NCBI RefSeq assembly: GCF_900103735.1
Contig: NZ_FMXE01000017.1
Coordinates: 36,577-100,576 of the forward strand
DNA: 64,000 nt
Direction of reading: 5' to 3'
Source: Algoriphagus alkaliphilus
GTDB taxonomy: Bacteria; Bacteroidota; Bacteroidia; Cytophagales; Cyclobacteriaceae
Under the pieces are notes generated by a model, which was not told the DNA's origin, ran no database searches, and saw only the letters and a program-made list of their open reading frames with translations. Of this stretch, positions 8,840 to 17,796 are shown piece by piece. Made by a program: the position numbers and the translations under genes. Every line of letters begins with the position of its first letter. Positions within the stretch are counted from its first letter, which is position 1.

Positions 8840-10129
8840 TTGGACCAACTGCTGATTGACCAACAAGGCTTTTCTATTTCAAAGGAAGAATTTCTCATCC
8901 GCTTGGTAATTGCCATCGGAATCGGATCGGTGATTGGTCTGGAGCGTCAATTCAGAGCCATAAAGGAGAATTCCCATGGATTCGCGGGCATTCGAACCTT
9001 TATCTTTTTGGTTTTATTGGGATTCATCGCAGCTCTGTTTTATTACCTCTTTTCTCCATGGATCTATGTAGCACTTTTTATCGGGGTCAGTTTGCTTGTT
9101 TCGGCTACTTATTGGATTTCGGCAAACCAAGGCGACCGTGGTTCCACCACCGAATTCAGTTCTTTGTTGGCATTTGTATTGGGTTCGATGACATTCATCG
9201 GTCTGATCGAAATCAGTCTGATGATCACCGTTGTGATTGTGGTGGTACTTTCCTCAAAGTTTCGGATTAATGCGATCGTGGGAATGATCACAGCGGAGGA
9301 GATGTACGATTTCATCCGCTTTGTTGTCATTGCCTTGTTGATTTTCCCGTTTTTGCCCGATGAGACTTACGGTCCATACGAGGTATTAAATCCACGGGAG
9401 ATTGGATGGGTTATACTTCTTACCTCAGGACTCGGCTTGGTCGGGTATATTTTAACCAAATTTCTTGGTGCAAATAAAGGCATCTTATTGGGGGGAATTG
9501 TCGGAGGGCTTGTTTCGAGTACCGCAGTGACCTGGATCTATGCCAATAAAAGCAGGGAAAATGAAAATCTGTCCTCTAGTTGTGCTACTGCCATCTTAGC
9601 AGCTTCGTCGATCATGTTTGTGCGAGTATTGATTTGGACATTTATCTTCAACCAAGTACTGTTTAATCGACTGCTCCCAGCCATAGGCCTCATCCTTTTA
9701 TCCGCCATCGGGATTACGCTATACATTTATCTAAGGCATCAGTCCAAAAAAATAGAAGCAAACGAAATGCCTCCCTCTAAGCCTCTTGACTTGAAAGGAG
9801 CCATTGTGTTTGGATTGATTTACAGTTTGATTTTGCTCGTGGTAAGCTACGCAAATGAGAATCTGGGCGACAGCGGAACTTTGATTTCCAGTGCTGTGGC
9901 AGGTTTCTCAGACATCGACGCGATTACAATTTCCATTTCCAAACTGACCGGAATCAAACTGGATTTGGGAATAGGATTCAATGCTATTTTGCTTGCGGCA
10001 ATTTCAAACACCCTGGTGAAAATGGGCATTGGAATCTATGCGGGAAGTAGAGCTCTTCGAAAAAATCTCCTGCTTGGGTACGGGACAATGATTATCACCA
10101 CTTTGGTTTTATTAATTTTGATCAGCTAA
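8840..10129 (+). CDS. MgtC/SapB family membrane protein with DUF4010
   Basis: A 429-residue polytopic membrane protein. The N-terminal ~150 residues carry the MgtC signature (RLVIAIGIGSVIGLERQFR, GIRTFIFLVLLG); the C-terminal part matches DUF4010 (LGGIVGGLVSSTAVTW, AVAGFSDIDAITISIS). About a dozen hydrophobic segments. MgtC-like proteins affect magnesium homeostasis or F-ATPase; the long MgtC-DUF4010 form is poorly characterised. The start is a TTG at 8840 with no in-frame ATG before the first conserved helix, so the non-ATG start is needed. Confidence 0.85.
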   Translation: MDQLLIDQQGFSISKEEFLIRLVIAIGIGSVIGLERQFRAIKENSHGFAGIRTFIFLVLLGFIAALFYYLFSPWIYVALFIGVSLLVSATYWISANQGDRGSTTEFSSLLAFVLGSMTFIGLIEISLMITVVIVVVLSSKFRINAIVGMITAEEMYDFIRFVVIALLIFPFLPDETYGPYEVLNPREIGWVILLTSGLGLVGYILTKFLGANKGILLGGIVGGLVSSTAVTWIYANKSRENENLSSSCATAILAASSIMFVRVLIWTFIFNQVLFNRLLPAIGLILLSAIGITLYIYLRHQSKKIEANEMPPSKPLDLKGAIVFGLIYSLILLVVSYANENLGDSGTLISSAVAGFSDIDAITISISKLTGIKLDLGIGFNAILLAAISNTLVKMGIGIYAGSRALRKNLLLGYGTMIITTLVLLILIS

Positions 10130-10144
10130 TAAAATCTAAAAATT

Positions 10145-10504
10145 ATGTTTCATGGAATCGATACCATCATTTTGCGGGTGAGTGATTTTCAAAAATCCGG
10201 GGCGTGGTTCAAAGAAAAACTTGGCTTAAATCCAGTCTATGAAAATCCGGAAATGCGGTTGATCGTACTTGATACAGGGAGTGTCACCAGTGTCACGCTT
10301 TGGCAAACTGACGAGCCCATTATCATCAATTCAAAAACCGCCTCCTACCCAATATTTAGGACTGAGAATGCCGGGCAATCCAGAACTGAACTTATTCAAA
10401 AGGGAGTAAAAACCACCGAGCTGATCACCGATTCCTTTGTTACCTATTTCCAGTTTTTTGATCCTGACGGCAATGTGCTTGAGGCCTGTCAGGTACATCC
10501 TTAA
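10145..10504 (+). CDS. VOC family (glyoxalase-like) protein
   Basis: A 119-residue single vicinal-oxygen-chelate domain: MFHGIDTIILRVSDFQKSG start strand, WFKEKLGLNPVYE helix, and the C-terminal FQFFDPDGNVLEACQ motif where the Glu is the usual metal ligand. Family members are small cytosolic metal-dependent lyases, dioxygenases or resistance proteins; the substrate is not predictable. It sits 15 bp after the MgtC-type gene and 6 bp before the cupin gene, so it belongs to one transcript with them. Confidence 0.85.
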   Translation: MFHGIDTIILRVSDFQKSGAWFKEKLGLNPVYENPEMRLIVLDTGSVTSVTLWQTDEPIIINSKTASYPIFRTENAGQSRTELIQKGVKTTELITDSFVTYFQFFDPDGNVLEACQVHP

Positions 10505-10510
10505 TGCTTT

Positions 10511-10948
10511 ATGATCAACTACAGAACGTTGCTTTTGTCCATTCTTTCTTTGGTGGCCTTTTCTTGTCAAAGTAAAGAGCCCATACCTGACCAACCAAGT
10601 TCAGAGCTTCTCACCGAATCTTATCTTGCCTGGAATGGAGACTCTTTGCCTGCCTATCCAAGCGGAAAGCCAAAAATTTCCATTGTCAAAGTGACAATAC
10701 CTCCACACTCAGAATTGCCTCACCATTATCATCCTGTTATCAATGCCGGAATCCTGCTAACCGGCGAGTTGACTGTAGTGGATGTCAAAGGAAATGTACT
10801 TGAAATGAAGGCCGGAGATCCCATCATTGAAGTGGTGAATACGATTCATTATGGAAAAAATAACGGAGACATCCCAGCAGAGATTGTAGTCTTCTACGCG
10901 GGAGCGGAAGGAATGGAAATCGTCGTAAAAGAATCCAATTCGAATTAA
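10511..10948 (+). CDS. cupin-domain lipoprotein
   Basis: A 145-residue protein with a lipoprotein signal (hydrophobic LLLSILSLVAFSC, lipobox AFSC, then SKEPIPDQ) and a cupin barrel: PHSELPHHYHPVINAGILL carries the His cluster for metal, and EVVNTIHYGKN supplies the last His. Likely anchored in the outer membrane and facing the periplasm. Starts 6 bp after the VOC gene, same operon. Function unknown; cupins range from enzymes to binding proteins. Confidence 0.85.
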   Translation: MINYRTLLLSILSLVAFSCQSKEPIPDQPSSELLTESYLAWNGDSLPAYPSGKPKISIVKVTIPPHSELPHHYHPVINAGILLTGELTVVDVKGNVLEMKAGDPIIEVVNTIHYGKNNGDIPAEIVVFYAGAEGMEIVVKESNSN

Positions 10949-10984
10949 AACCTTTATTTTCGACCTATTCCAATCTTCTTAGCC

Positions 10985-11458
10985 ATGCCATTACACAAAA
11001 CCACATTTCAGTTTATCAGCGAACCCGGAGATGTCAATTTCGGGGGGAAAGTTCATGGAGGCTCCGTGATGAAATGGATCGATCAGGCGGCCTATACCTG
11101 CGCAAGAACCTGGGCAGAAAGTTACTGCGTGACGGTCTATGTGGGTGGCATTCGTTTTTACAAGCCCATCAGCATTGGCGAATTGATCAAAATCGACTGT
11201 CAGGTGATTTTGACCGGAAGCTCCAGCGTACACATCATGGTGGAAGTATATTCGAGGGCTTTTTCCCAGAAGAAGTTTGAGAAAAAGACGCATTGCATCA
11301 TCATTTTTGTGGCTGTGGATGAAAATGGCGAACCCAAAAAAGTGAAGCCTTGGGTGCCCAAGACCGAACAGGAAAAGAAACTCGAGGAATACGCAGAAAA
11401 GCTGAAAAAGCTCCGTGGGGAAATCCATGAAGAAATGCGCCCTTTTTTTAATGAGTAG
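10985..11458 (+). CDS. acyl-CoA thioesterase, hotdog fold
   Basis: A 157-residue protein with the YciA/BACH-type hotdog signature: FGGKVHGGSVMKWIDQAAY holds the catalytic Asp region and VYVGGIRFYKPISIGE the second strand. The C-terminal tail is charged and helical (EQEKKLEEYAEKLKKLRG). It should hydrolyse acyl-CoA in the cytosol. Stands alone; the start ATG at 10985 is at the expected distance from the first conserved strand. Confidence 0.88.
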   Translation: MPLHKTTFQFISEPGDVNFGGKVHGGSVMKWIDQAAYTCARTWAESYCVTVYVGGIRFYKPISIGELIKIDCQVILTGSSSVHIMVEVYSRAFSQKKFEKKTHCIIIFVAVDENGEPKKVKPWVPKTEQEKKLEEYAEKLKKLRGEIHEEMRPFFNE

Positions 11459-11624
11459 CATTTCTTAAAGATTTATGATCCAGAGGTCCTGTAGTGTCCC
11501 AGCATGAATTCAAAAATGAACTTGCCCCACATTCGATTGTAAGGAAAAATAACCTAAGGAACCTGCCTAACAATGCTATTTTCGTTCCACAAAACAATCA
11601 CCCCAAATTTCCGATTTAAACCCA

Positions 11625-13292
11625 ATGACTGACCTTCAAATCGCCACTTGCGTAAAACCACTCCATATTAAAGAAATAGGCTCCAAACTGAATATTGCCG
11701 AAGATGACCTTGAGTATTATGGAAAGTACAAAGCTAAACTCCCTTCCCATTTAATTGATGAATCCAGGATTGCCCAAGGTAGTCTGATATTGGTCACCGC
11801 CATTTCACCGACTCCCGCAGGGGAAGGAAAAACCACTACCACGATTGGCTTGGTAGATGCGATGAATAAAATCGGAAAAAAGACCACAGCTGTATTGCGT
11901 GAACCAAGTCTCGGACCGGTGTTTGGAATGAAAGGAGGAGCAGCGGGCGGGGGTTGGAGTCAGGTCATACCGATGGAGGACATCAACCTCCATTTTACCG
12001 GGGATTTCCATGCAATCGAAAAGGCAAACAACCTGCTTTCGGCACTAATTGACAATAACATTCAAAGTAAAAAGAGAAGTCTGAATATCGATCCACGTAA
12101 GGTCCTCTGGAAGCGTGCGATGGATATGAATGACCGGGCGCTGCGCAATATTATCACTGGCTTGGGCGGTAATTCGGGGGGAATACTACGAGAAACCGGT
12201 TTCAATATCACAGCTGCAAGTGAAGTGATGGCAATCCTCTGCATGAGCAAAAGTCTCGATGATCTCAAAGCCAGATTCGGGAGGATCTATCTGGGCGATA
12301 AATTCGATGGCAGTCCGGTTTTTGCACATGACTTGCATGCAGAAGGGGCGATGGCAACTTTGATGAAAGAAGCAATCAAACCCAACCTCGTTCAAACACT
12401 GGAGAATAATCCTGCCATCCTACACGGTGGACCATTTGCAAATATCGCTCAGGGTACCAATTCGATTCTCGCGACCAAAACCGGGATGAGTTTAAGTGAT
12501 TTTGTGGTAACAGAAGCAGGATTTGGCTCAGACCTCGGAGCAGAGAAATTTTTCAACATCAAGTGCCGGGAAGCAGGAATCTCTCCGAAGGCAGTGGTAT
12601 TGGTAGCCACGATCCGCGCGCTCAAGTACCATGGGGGAAAACCCTTGGCGGAATTGACCCAGGAGGATGTTGCGACTTTGGAAAAAGGCTTTGCAAACCT
12701 TGAAAGACATATCGAAAGTTTGAAGAGTTTTGGCTTGCCTGTTGTCGTCTCCATCAATGCATTCACCACCGATACGGAAGCTGAGCTGGATAGCTTGCTC
12801 AATCACTGCAAACACTTGGGGGTGCGGGCAGCCTTGAGCTTCGGTTGGGCCAAAGGTGGTGAAGGCTGTATAGACTTAGCCCACTTGGTCGCGGAAGCTG
12901 CTGAAGAAACTCTGGCAGAATTTAATCCAACTTATGAATTGTCTGATCCGATTCTTACCAAAATCGAAAAAGTATGCCGGACCATTTATGGCACTAGGAA
13001 TGTTATTTTGACCAATCCTGCCAAAGCACAACTCAACCGTTTTGAGGAATTAGGCTTTGGAAATCTTCCGATTTGCATCGCTAAAACTCAGAAAAGTCTG
13101 AGCGATGATGAGAAGAAAATCGGGCGGCCGGAAAATTTTGATATCAAAATTCGGGAGTTTGAAATTGCAGCCGGTGCTGGATTCATCATTCCGATCGCTG
13201 GAGATATGTTGCGCATGCCTGGACTGCCCGGAACTCCCTCATCCGAAAATGTCGACATCGATTCGGAAGGGAATATTTCCGGTCTTTTTTGA
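11625..13292 (+). CDS. fhs: formate--tetrahydrofolate ligase
   Basis: Full-length (555 aa) formyl-THF synthetase: ATP-dependent joining of formate to tetrahydrofolate for one-carbon metabolism. Visible are the P-loop TPAGEGKTTTTIGL (about residue 65), LREPSLGPVFGMKGGAAGGG, HFTGDFHAI, DMNDRALRNI and the C-terminal GDMLRMPGLPGTPSSENVD. The cytosolic enzyme usually acts with FolD. No pathway partner sits next to it. Immediately downstream begins a palindrome array. Confidence 0.97.
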   Translation: MTDLQIATCVKPLHIKEIGSKLNIAEDDLEYYGKYKAKLPSHLIDESRIAQGSLILVTAISPTPAGEGKTTTTIGLVDAMNKIGKKTTAVLREPSLGPVFGMKGGAAGGGWSQVIPMEDINLHFTGDFHAIEKANNLLSALIDNNIQSKKRSLNIDPRKVLWKRAMDMNDRALRNIITGLGGNSGGILRETGFNITAASEVMAILCMSKSLDDLKARFGRIYLGDKFDGSPVFAHDLHAEGAMATLMKEAIKPNLVQTLENNPAILHGGPFANIAQGTNSILATKTGMSLSDFVVTEAGFGSDLGAEKFFNIKCREAGISPKAVVLVATIRALKYHGGKPLAELTQEDVATLEKGFANLERHIESLKSFGLPVVVSINAFTTDTEAELDSLLNHCKHLGVRAALSFGWAKGGEGCIDLAHLVAEAAEETLAEFNPTYELSDPILTKIEKVCRTIYGTRNVILTNPAKAQLNRFEELGFGNLPICIAKTQKSLSDDEKKIGRPENFDIKIREFEIAAGAGFIIPIAGDMLRMPGLPGTPSSENVDIDSEGNISGLF

Positions 13293-13319
13293 TGCTCATA
13301 AACTAGGCAAACACCTTAG

Positions 13320-13514
13320 GGATTTAAAATCCAATATTCCTTATGATTAAGTCGGATTGAAAATCCTATAACAAATCCTCGGGATTTGGAATCCCGAGGT
13401 TCGCCGTTCTTCAGGATTTGCAAACCTGAAGCACTGTTTGGGGATTTGTAATCCCATTGTTAGTAGACGGATTTGAAATCCTATAACACTACCTCGGAAT
13501 TGCAAATCCCGAGG
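13320..13514. repeat. Left palindrome array flanking the RAYT gene
   Basis: A row of short palindromes sharing the core GGATTTG(c/t)AAATCC with different outer stems: 13320-13332, 13354-13366, 13377-13399 (outer CCTCG/CGAGG), 13409-13431 (outer CTTCAG/CTGAAG), 13440-13455 (outer GGGG/CCC), 13469-13481 and 13492-13514 (outer CCTCG/CGAGG). The order CTTCAG, GGGG, plain, CCTCG repeats to the right of the transposase gene, so these are probably the substrates of that enzyme. They are typical REP-like/RAYT elements. Confidence 0.85.
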
Positions 13515-13549
13515 AACGTCCCGAGTAACACAAATGAAATTATAAGGAA

Positions 13550-14080
13550 TTATCCAAATTGGCTTAATTCTAATCTACCTTTTCGTGTCCCAAATAAGTC
13601 ACCCGCACTGCTATGGAGATATTCTTCCTCTTTCTCCACAATATTAGCCCTGACAGGATTCAAATGAATGTAATTTAATTTCTGCTCGAAAAATTTAAGA
13701 GTATAAATTTCCTCTCCATGATATCCTTCTTCCCAAAACCAAATTTTTTCTTCAAAAGTCAGTAACATCTTTAACCAATGCTTTCTGCTTTCAAGAGGAT
13801 TATCACAGATTGCCTTGAATATTATTTTGGCAGTATACTTTTTAAAGTCCCTGATGATGTCACTTAAGTTTTCATTTTTAGCCCTTAGAATTAAATGGGA
13901 ATGGTTACTCATAATAACCCAAGCAAAAATTTCCAATCCCTTCTTTTCTTGACAATATCTCAGACTGTCGATAAATAGATCACAATAAGTCGATCTTGTA
14001 AAAACATCAACCCATCTTCTTACGGTAAATGTTACAAAGTGAACAGCTCCTTGATCTTTGATAGAATACTCAAAAGCCAT
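13550..14080 (-). CDS. REP-associated tyrosine transposase (RAYT, Y1_Tnp)
   Basis: A 176-residue single-strand transposase of the IS200-like Y1 family. Shows the HxH metal-binding motif in WVIMSNHSHLILRA, the helix with the catalytic Tyr in IIRDFKKYTAKII, and the C-terminal LNYIHLNPVRANIV typical of RAYTs. It is complete. Instead of IS ends it lies between two matching arrays of palindromes, which fits domesticated RAYTs that mobilise REP sequences. Located between fhs and a hexosaminidase gene. Confidence 0.92.
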   Translation of the reverse strand: MAFEYSIKDQGAVHFVTFTVRRWVDVFTRSTYCDLFIDSLRYCQEKKGLEIFAWVIMSNHSHLILRAKNENLSDIIRDFKKYTAKIIFKAICDNPLESRKHWLKMLLTFEEKIWFWEEGYHGEEIYTLKFFEQKLNYIHLNPVRANIVEKEEEYLHSSAGDLFGTRKGRLELSQFG

Positions 14081-14127
14081 AATGAAAAAGATTAAGTTAA
14101 AATCAATTTAAGTTAAAGAAAAAAATC

Positions 14128-14253
14128 GGATTAGAAATCCTGTGTTCTTCAGGATTTGCAATCCTGAAGCCCTGTTGGGGAATTTGTAATTCCCATATTG
14201 ATAAGTCGGATTGAAAATCCTATAACACTACCTCGGGATTGCAAATCCCGAGG
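14128..14253. repeat. Right palindrome array flanking the RAYT gene
   Basis: Palindromes at 14128-14140 (GGATTAGAAATCC), 14147-14169 (outer CTTCAG/CTGAAG), 14177-14194 (GGGGAATT/AATTCCC), 14208-14220 (GGATTGAAAATCC) and 14231-14253 (outer CCTCG/CGAGG). This is the same order and orientation as 13409-13514 on the left, with the same linkers (ATCCTATAACACTACCTCG, CCCGAGGAAC), so it is a second copy of one cluster, not an inversion. Confidence 0.85.
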
Positions 14254-14260
14254 AACCCGT

Positions 14261-14292
14261 AGACCTGCCAGGTTTCAAAACCTAGCAGGTCT
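14261..14292. repeat. Long palindrome, copy 1
   Basis: A 32-nt palindrome with arms AGACCTGC...GCAGGTCT and inner arms AGGTTT/AAACCT around a CA loop, one mismatch. Lies 18 bp after the stop of the GH20 gene (minus strand) and could end its transcript. A better-paired relative is at 17763-17796. Confidence 0.75.
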
Positions 14293-14310
14293 TTAAAGTA
14301 AAATTGACAT

Positions 14311-16353
14311 CTACTCCAATCCCTTCACTTTCTCCAAAAACAAGCCCTCCACATAAAACTGCCAATCAGAAAACTTCAGGGCCTGATTGGCTAAGTGTAC
14401 ATGGTGGTCCTGATCCAAAATGTAGTCGGCAGGTTTATTCAATTGTCGAGTTTTGCCATAAACTTCTTCCACTTTGGATTGGATAGAAGCCCACTCCTCT
14501 TCCATTCCAGCCAGTTTGGCCTGAGCCTGAGTTCGCTTCTCTCCACTTGGCTCGTCCAATTCTGCCAGCGTCAAAATAGCCCGATTGGAAAACTGAACCA
14601 CCTGAGCCACCTGCTCATATACTTCAAGTTGATACGTATTGCGAAGAGCGGATTTTTTTGCCGATTGGATTTGCCGTAAAACTTCATCGACCTGAAGCCT
14701 GCTTGCCTCAGCTTTGGCAATTTTGTCTTGGTATTTTTGGCTCCAAGCCCCCGCAGAATCCAAATTGGGAAAGGGAATTACTGCCTGATCAATTGGATTT
14801 TCCAGTTTTCGGAGTCGATTTCGATCTTTTTTGATATCCAACAGCAGATTTTTCCAATCCGCCACAGATCCTTCCAGTGAATTGATAAATTCATATTCTG
14901 CAGATGCCAATGCAGGCCCATACGCTCTGTGACGATAAGCCTGATGGAGTTCATCGCTAGATCTTTTTTCCCCTGCCCAGGTGTATTCAGCAAAAATGGA
15001 AATCCCTCGCTGATACAACTCGAAATGTGGAGAATCATCATCCCATAGCGTCAGTAACAAGCCATCAGCCTTGTTCCGAATAGAGATCAAAGCAAAATCC
15101 CGAATGTTGTTGGTGTTACTTTGGTCCAGTGGCATGAGATTCCAGCGCGTTTGTCCTGCAGTGGCACCCATGACATTAAACCCATTATCCGAAAACCATT
15201 TGATCGCCCTTATATTTCCCGGAGATTCCGGCATGTCATAGTTCCAGCGCATGTACACACAGTTTTTGGGAAACATGTCAATGTATTTATTCAAATTGGG
15301 TTCATTAACATCCCAAATGCTGTCTACTTGCACAGCCGAAAGTTTACTATCATAAATGGAACGATATACGCCGGCATTTTGTAAAGGCATATCATCCCAG
15401 AAGATTGGAGTCAGACCTTTTTTCGCAGCATATTCGCTTACCCTATTAAGCCAGATCAATTGGAGTTCCAAGGGAGATTTTCCACTGCTTCTTCCCGTAG
15501 TATGTACTTCATCACCTCCGACATGGAGGTAATTGGCATAAGGAAATGCCCTCAGTGCATCTTCATAGAGGTCAAACTGTACTTTGTAAGTTTCCTCATT
15601 CAGGGGGTTAAAAGCCCAATCGCTTTTCGGATCATCACGCAATGGTTCGTACCCCTTGTGTTTCAGGATAAATGAAGCATGTCCCAAGCCCTGAACCAAT
15701 GGACTGATCCGGATATTTCTCGCCATGGCATAGTCACTGATCGCTTTCCAGTCTTCAATTGAAAAAGCATCCGAGGCCCCGACTTTTGGCTGAAGTTCAT
15801 ATTTCAGCTTATCTTCGATTTCCACAATCACCGCATTGATCTTTTGCGCAGCAAAGCGATCCATCAGTTCGAAGTAGAATTCTTTTTTCTCCAAATGGTG
15901 CTTCACATCCAGATGAACGGCACGGTAAGCTAATGCGGGTTCATCAGCAATACTACATAGGGGAAGGAAAGCATTTTGGTCTTTTGCATCTTCAAGCAAC
16001 TGACCCAAAGTCATCAGTCCATACCAAAGTCCGGCATTTGTTGATGCATTAATTTCTATTTTTTGCTCAGTAATCGAAAGAGAATAGCCTTCCGTTGGTA
16101 GCTGCATTCCAGAATCGAGCGTAAATGCAAAAATTTTATCCTGAAATTCAGACAGGAGTTTACCTGTTGTAAAATGATTTTTGGCACTTTGGAAACCGGA
16201 TTCCAAATCTGGCCCCTTCAATTTTGACTCTCCGCTGATGGTGAAAGTTGTTGGACTTGGTAAAATCACAAATTGCGCCTTTGAATTTGTCTTTGGCTGA
16301 CAAGCCAATAATACCAAAATGGAAAAGAATGAAAGCAAGATTGGAGATCGCAT
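14311..16353 (-). CDS. GH20 beta-N-acetylhexosaminidase, lipoprotein
   Basis: A 680-residue family 20 glycoside hydrolase. The start at 16353 gives a lipoprotein signal (MRSPILLSFFSILVLLACQ); the longer frame to 16446 would hide it. A GH20b-like N-domain (YSLSITEQKIEINAS...) is followed by the barrel with the catalytic Asp-Glu pair in YLHVGGDEVHT and the substrate strand VQGLGHASF. The C-terminal ~180 residues are helical and coiled. It should remove terminal GlcNAc/GalNAc from glycans outside the inner membrane. It is transcribed singly and divergently from the coiled-coil gene. Confidence 0.87.
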   Translation of the reverse strand: MRSPILLSFFSILVLLACQPKTNSKAQFVILPSPTTFTISGESKLKGPDLESGFQSAKNHFTTGKLLSEFQDKIFAFTLDSGMQLPTEGYSLSITEQKIEINASTNAGLWYGLMTLGQLLEDAKDQNAFLPLCSIADEPALAYRAVHLDVKHHLEKKEFYFELMDRFAAQKINAVIVEIEDKLKYELQPKVGASDAFSIEDWKAISDYAMARNIRISPLVQGLGHASFILKHKGYEPLRDDPKSDWAFNPLNEETYKVQFDLYEDALRAFPYANYLHVGGDEVHTTGRSSGKSPLELQLIWLNRVSEYAAKKGLTPIFWDDMPLQNAGVYRSIYDSKLSAVQVDSIWDVNEPNLNKYIDMFPKNCVYMRWNYDMPESPGNIRAIKWFSDNGFNVMGATAGQTRWNLMPLDQSNTNNIRDFALISIRNKADGLLLTLWDDDSPHFELYQRGISIFAEYTWAGEKRSSDELHQAYRHRAYGPALASAEYEFINSLEGSVADWKNLLLDIKKDRNRLRKLENPIDQAVIPFPNLDSAGAWSQKYQDKIAKAEASRLQVDEVLRQIQSAKKSALRNTYQLEVYEQVAQVVQFSNRAILTLAELDEPSGEKRTQAQAKLAGMEEEWASIQSKVEEVYGKTRQLNKPADYILDQDHHVHLANQALKFSDWQFYVEGLFLEKVKGLE

Positions 16354-16529
16354 CGTTTGGGCTTGTTGAAAAGGTGATTTAAAGGCTTTTCTGAACAATA
16401 TTTTGTTCTGACAAATGAAATTAATGGAAATCGGACTTTTACCCAAGTATTAAAAATTCGCATAGATATTGTATTGGGTAACCATCACAATTAGATTTTA
16501 AACCTGAAGCCAAAATTTCCTCACTTACA

Positions 16530-17741
16530 ATGTATAAAAAGGCATTTTCCATACTTGTCATAGGCATTATCGCCGGCTCTTTTCCAGTTTTCGGACAGGG
16601 AGTAGATACTACCTCCATATCCGAGCAGATCAAAACCGAGCGTGACAACCAGTTAAAAGAACTTAATGAGAAGCTGAAGCGAAACGAAGAAGAAGTCAAT
16701 CGCCTGACGGATAAGCTTGCCGCAGCAGATAATCGCACTCAAACTGACAAGGAAAAAATCAATGACCTCGAAAAACTTCAAATAGCCTTGGACAACAGAC
16801 TGAAATTCCTCGAAGAAGGTCCCAAAACGAAAATCAATCTCAACGGGCAACTTGCATTCACAGAGTTACTCAGCATACAACGGGACATTCAACCGCTTGA
16901 CCTGTTTGTTTCCTCACAGACCTTTTACACCCAACTGGGAAACATTGGTAAAATCCAGAATTACAACACCTTCAACGCCTGGAAAAAAGACTACGACAAC
17001 TGGTACAACCGACAGGGAAAAGACGATCAAATGATGGAAGTGATCAACAGTTCATTGAATTTGATAAGCGCGGTTGGAAGCAATGTACCCCTCTACGGAA
17101 CTATGGTAGCTACTGCCTCTTCCGGAATTACTGCTTTGATAACATCGATCGGCAAGAAGGAAAAAGACCTGAGCGAAAAAACTCCTGCCATGCTCAAACT
17201 CCTGAATGTCACCAGTCAGTTTGAAAATCAAAAAGCAATCATCGATCACGAATGGGCACAAATCAACAAGGAACTTGAACAGCTTCAAAAAGAGAATGCC
17301 GCCCTGCTCGAAGACCAAATGAACTACTATGGCATCAGTATGCTGGAGTATAAAAGAAAATACATGAATGCCACTTTGGATATAGACCGGGAAACCTTCA
17401 AAAATGAATGCAGAAGGGCGATTTCCGATAAAATCACCCTACTCGAAAGCTCTCAAAGTACCAAAGGGAAATGGCTGGGTCAGGTGGAAACCTACATGTT
17501 CAAGGTTCAGTCACTCCGACTCCGGTTTGGACAGCTTACTTCCCGAATGCTGGTCAACATGGATCAATATGAAAACATCATCTCGGTATATTCAGACAGT
17601 ACCCGATTCCCCGCAGAATTCACCACCCAAATCAACGGGCTAAACAATTCCCTGAAAACTCTGAAAAATAAGTTTTACGCCTCTTATAATCCAGCTAAAT
17701 ACATTGAGGATTCTGCTGTGATGTACATTGAGCGCCAATAG
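16530..17741 (+). CDS. exported coiled-coil protein of unknown function
   Basis: A 403-residue protein I cannot assign to a family. Signal peptide at the N-terminus (MYKKAFSILVIGIIAG...VFGQ), then a coiled-coil at about residues 30-95 (repeating QLKELNEKLKRNEEEVNRL, KINDLEKLQ), a central region with LISAVGSNVPLYGTMVA, a second coiled coil near 225-270 and a helical C-terminal half. Likely periplasmic or surface-associated. Divergent from the GH20 gene; a strong palindrome follows its stop codon. Confidence 0.75.
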   Translation: MYKKAFSILVIGIIAGSFPVFGQGVDTTSISEQIKTERDNQLKELNEKLKRNEEEVNRLTDKLAAADNRTQTDKEKINDLEKLQIALDNRLKFLEEGPKTKINLNGQLAFTELLSIQRDIQPLDLFVSSQTFYTQLGNIGKIQNYNTFNAWKKDYDNWYNRQGKDDQMMEVINSSLNLISAVGSNVPLYGTMVATASSGITALITSIGKKEKDLSEKTPAMLKLLNVTSQFENQKAIIDHEWAQINKELEQLQKENAALLEDQMNYYGISMLEYKRKYMNATLDIDRETFKNECRRAISDKITLLESSQSTKGKWLGQVETYMFKVQSLRLRFGQLTSRMLVNMDQYENIISVYSDSTRFPAEFTTQINGLNNSLKTLKNKFYASYNPAKYIEDSAVMYIERQ

Positions 17742-17762
17742 AGAGGTGACATTTAGGGACGA

Positions 17763-17796
17763 AGACCTGCCAGGTTTTCAAAAACCTGGCAGGTCT
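17763..17796. repeat. Long palindrome, copy 2 (terminator-like)
   Basis: A 34-nt inverted repeat with continuous arms, beginning AGACCTGCCAGGTTTT and ending AAAACCTGGCAGGTCT, with a CA centre. Starts 21 bp after the stop of the coiled-coil gene. Same family as 14261-14292; the two sit behind the 3' ends of two divergent genes. Confidence 0.8.

Noticed and set aside
10991..11461. 156-codon minus-strand frame
   Set aside because: Complement of the thioesterase gene; composition odd and no motif.
11459..11624. Possible riboswitch before fhs
   Set aside because: No conserved THF or other aptamer core could be recognised; only A/T-rich sequence with a TATTTTCG box that is a weak promoter match.
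13320..14253. CRISPR array
   Set aside because: The repeats are palindromes with different stems and irregular spacing, without uniform spacers or cas genes; they are RAYT-type REPs.
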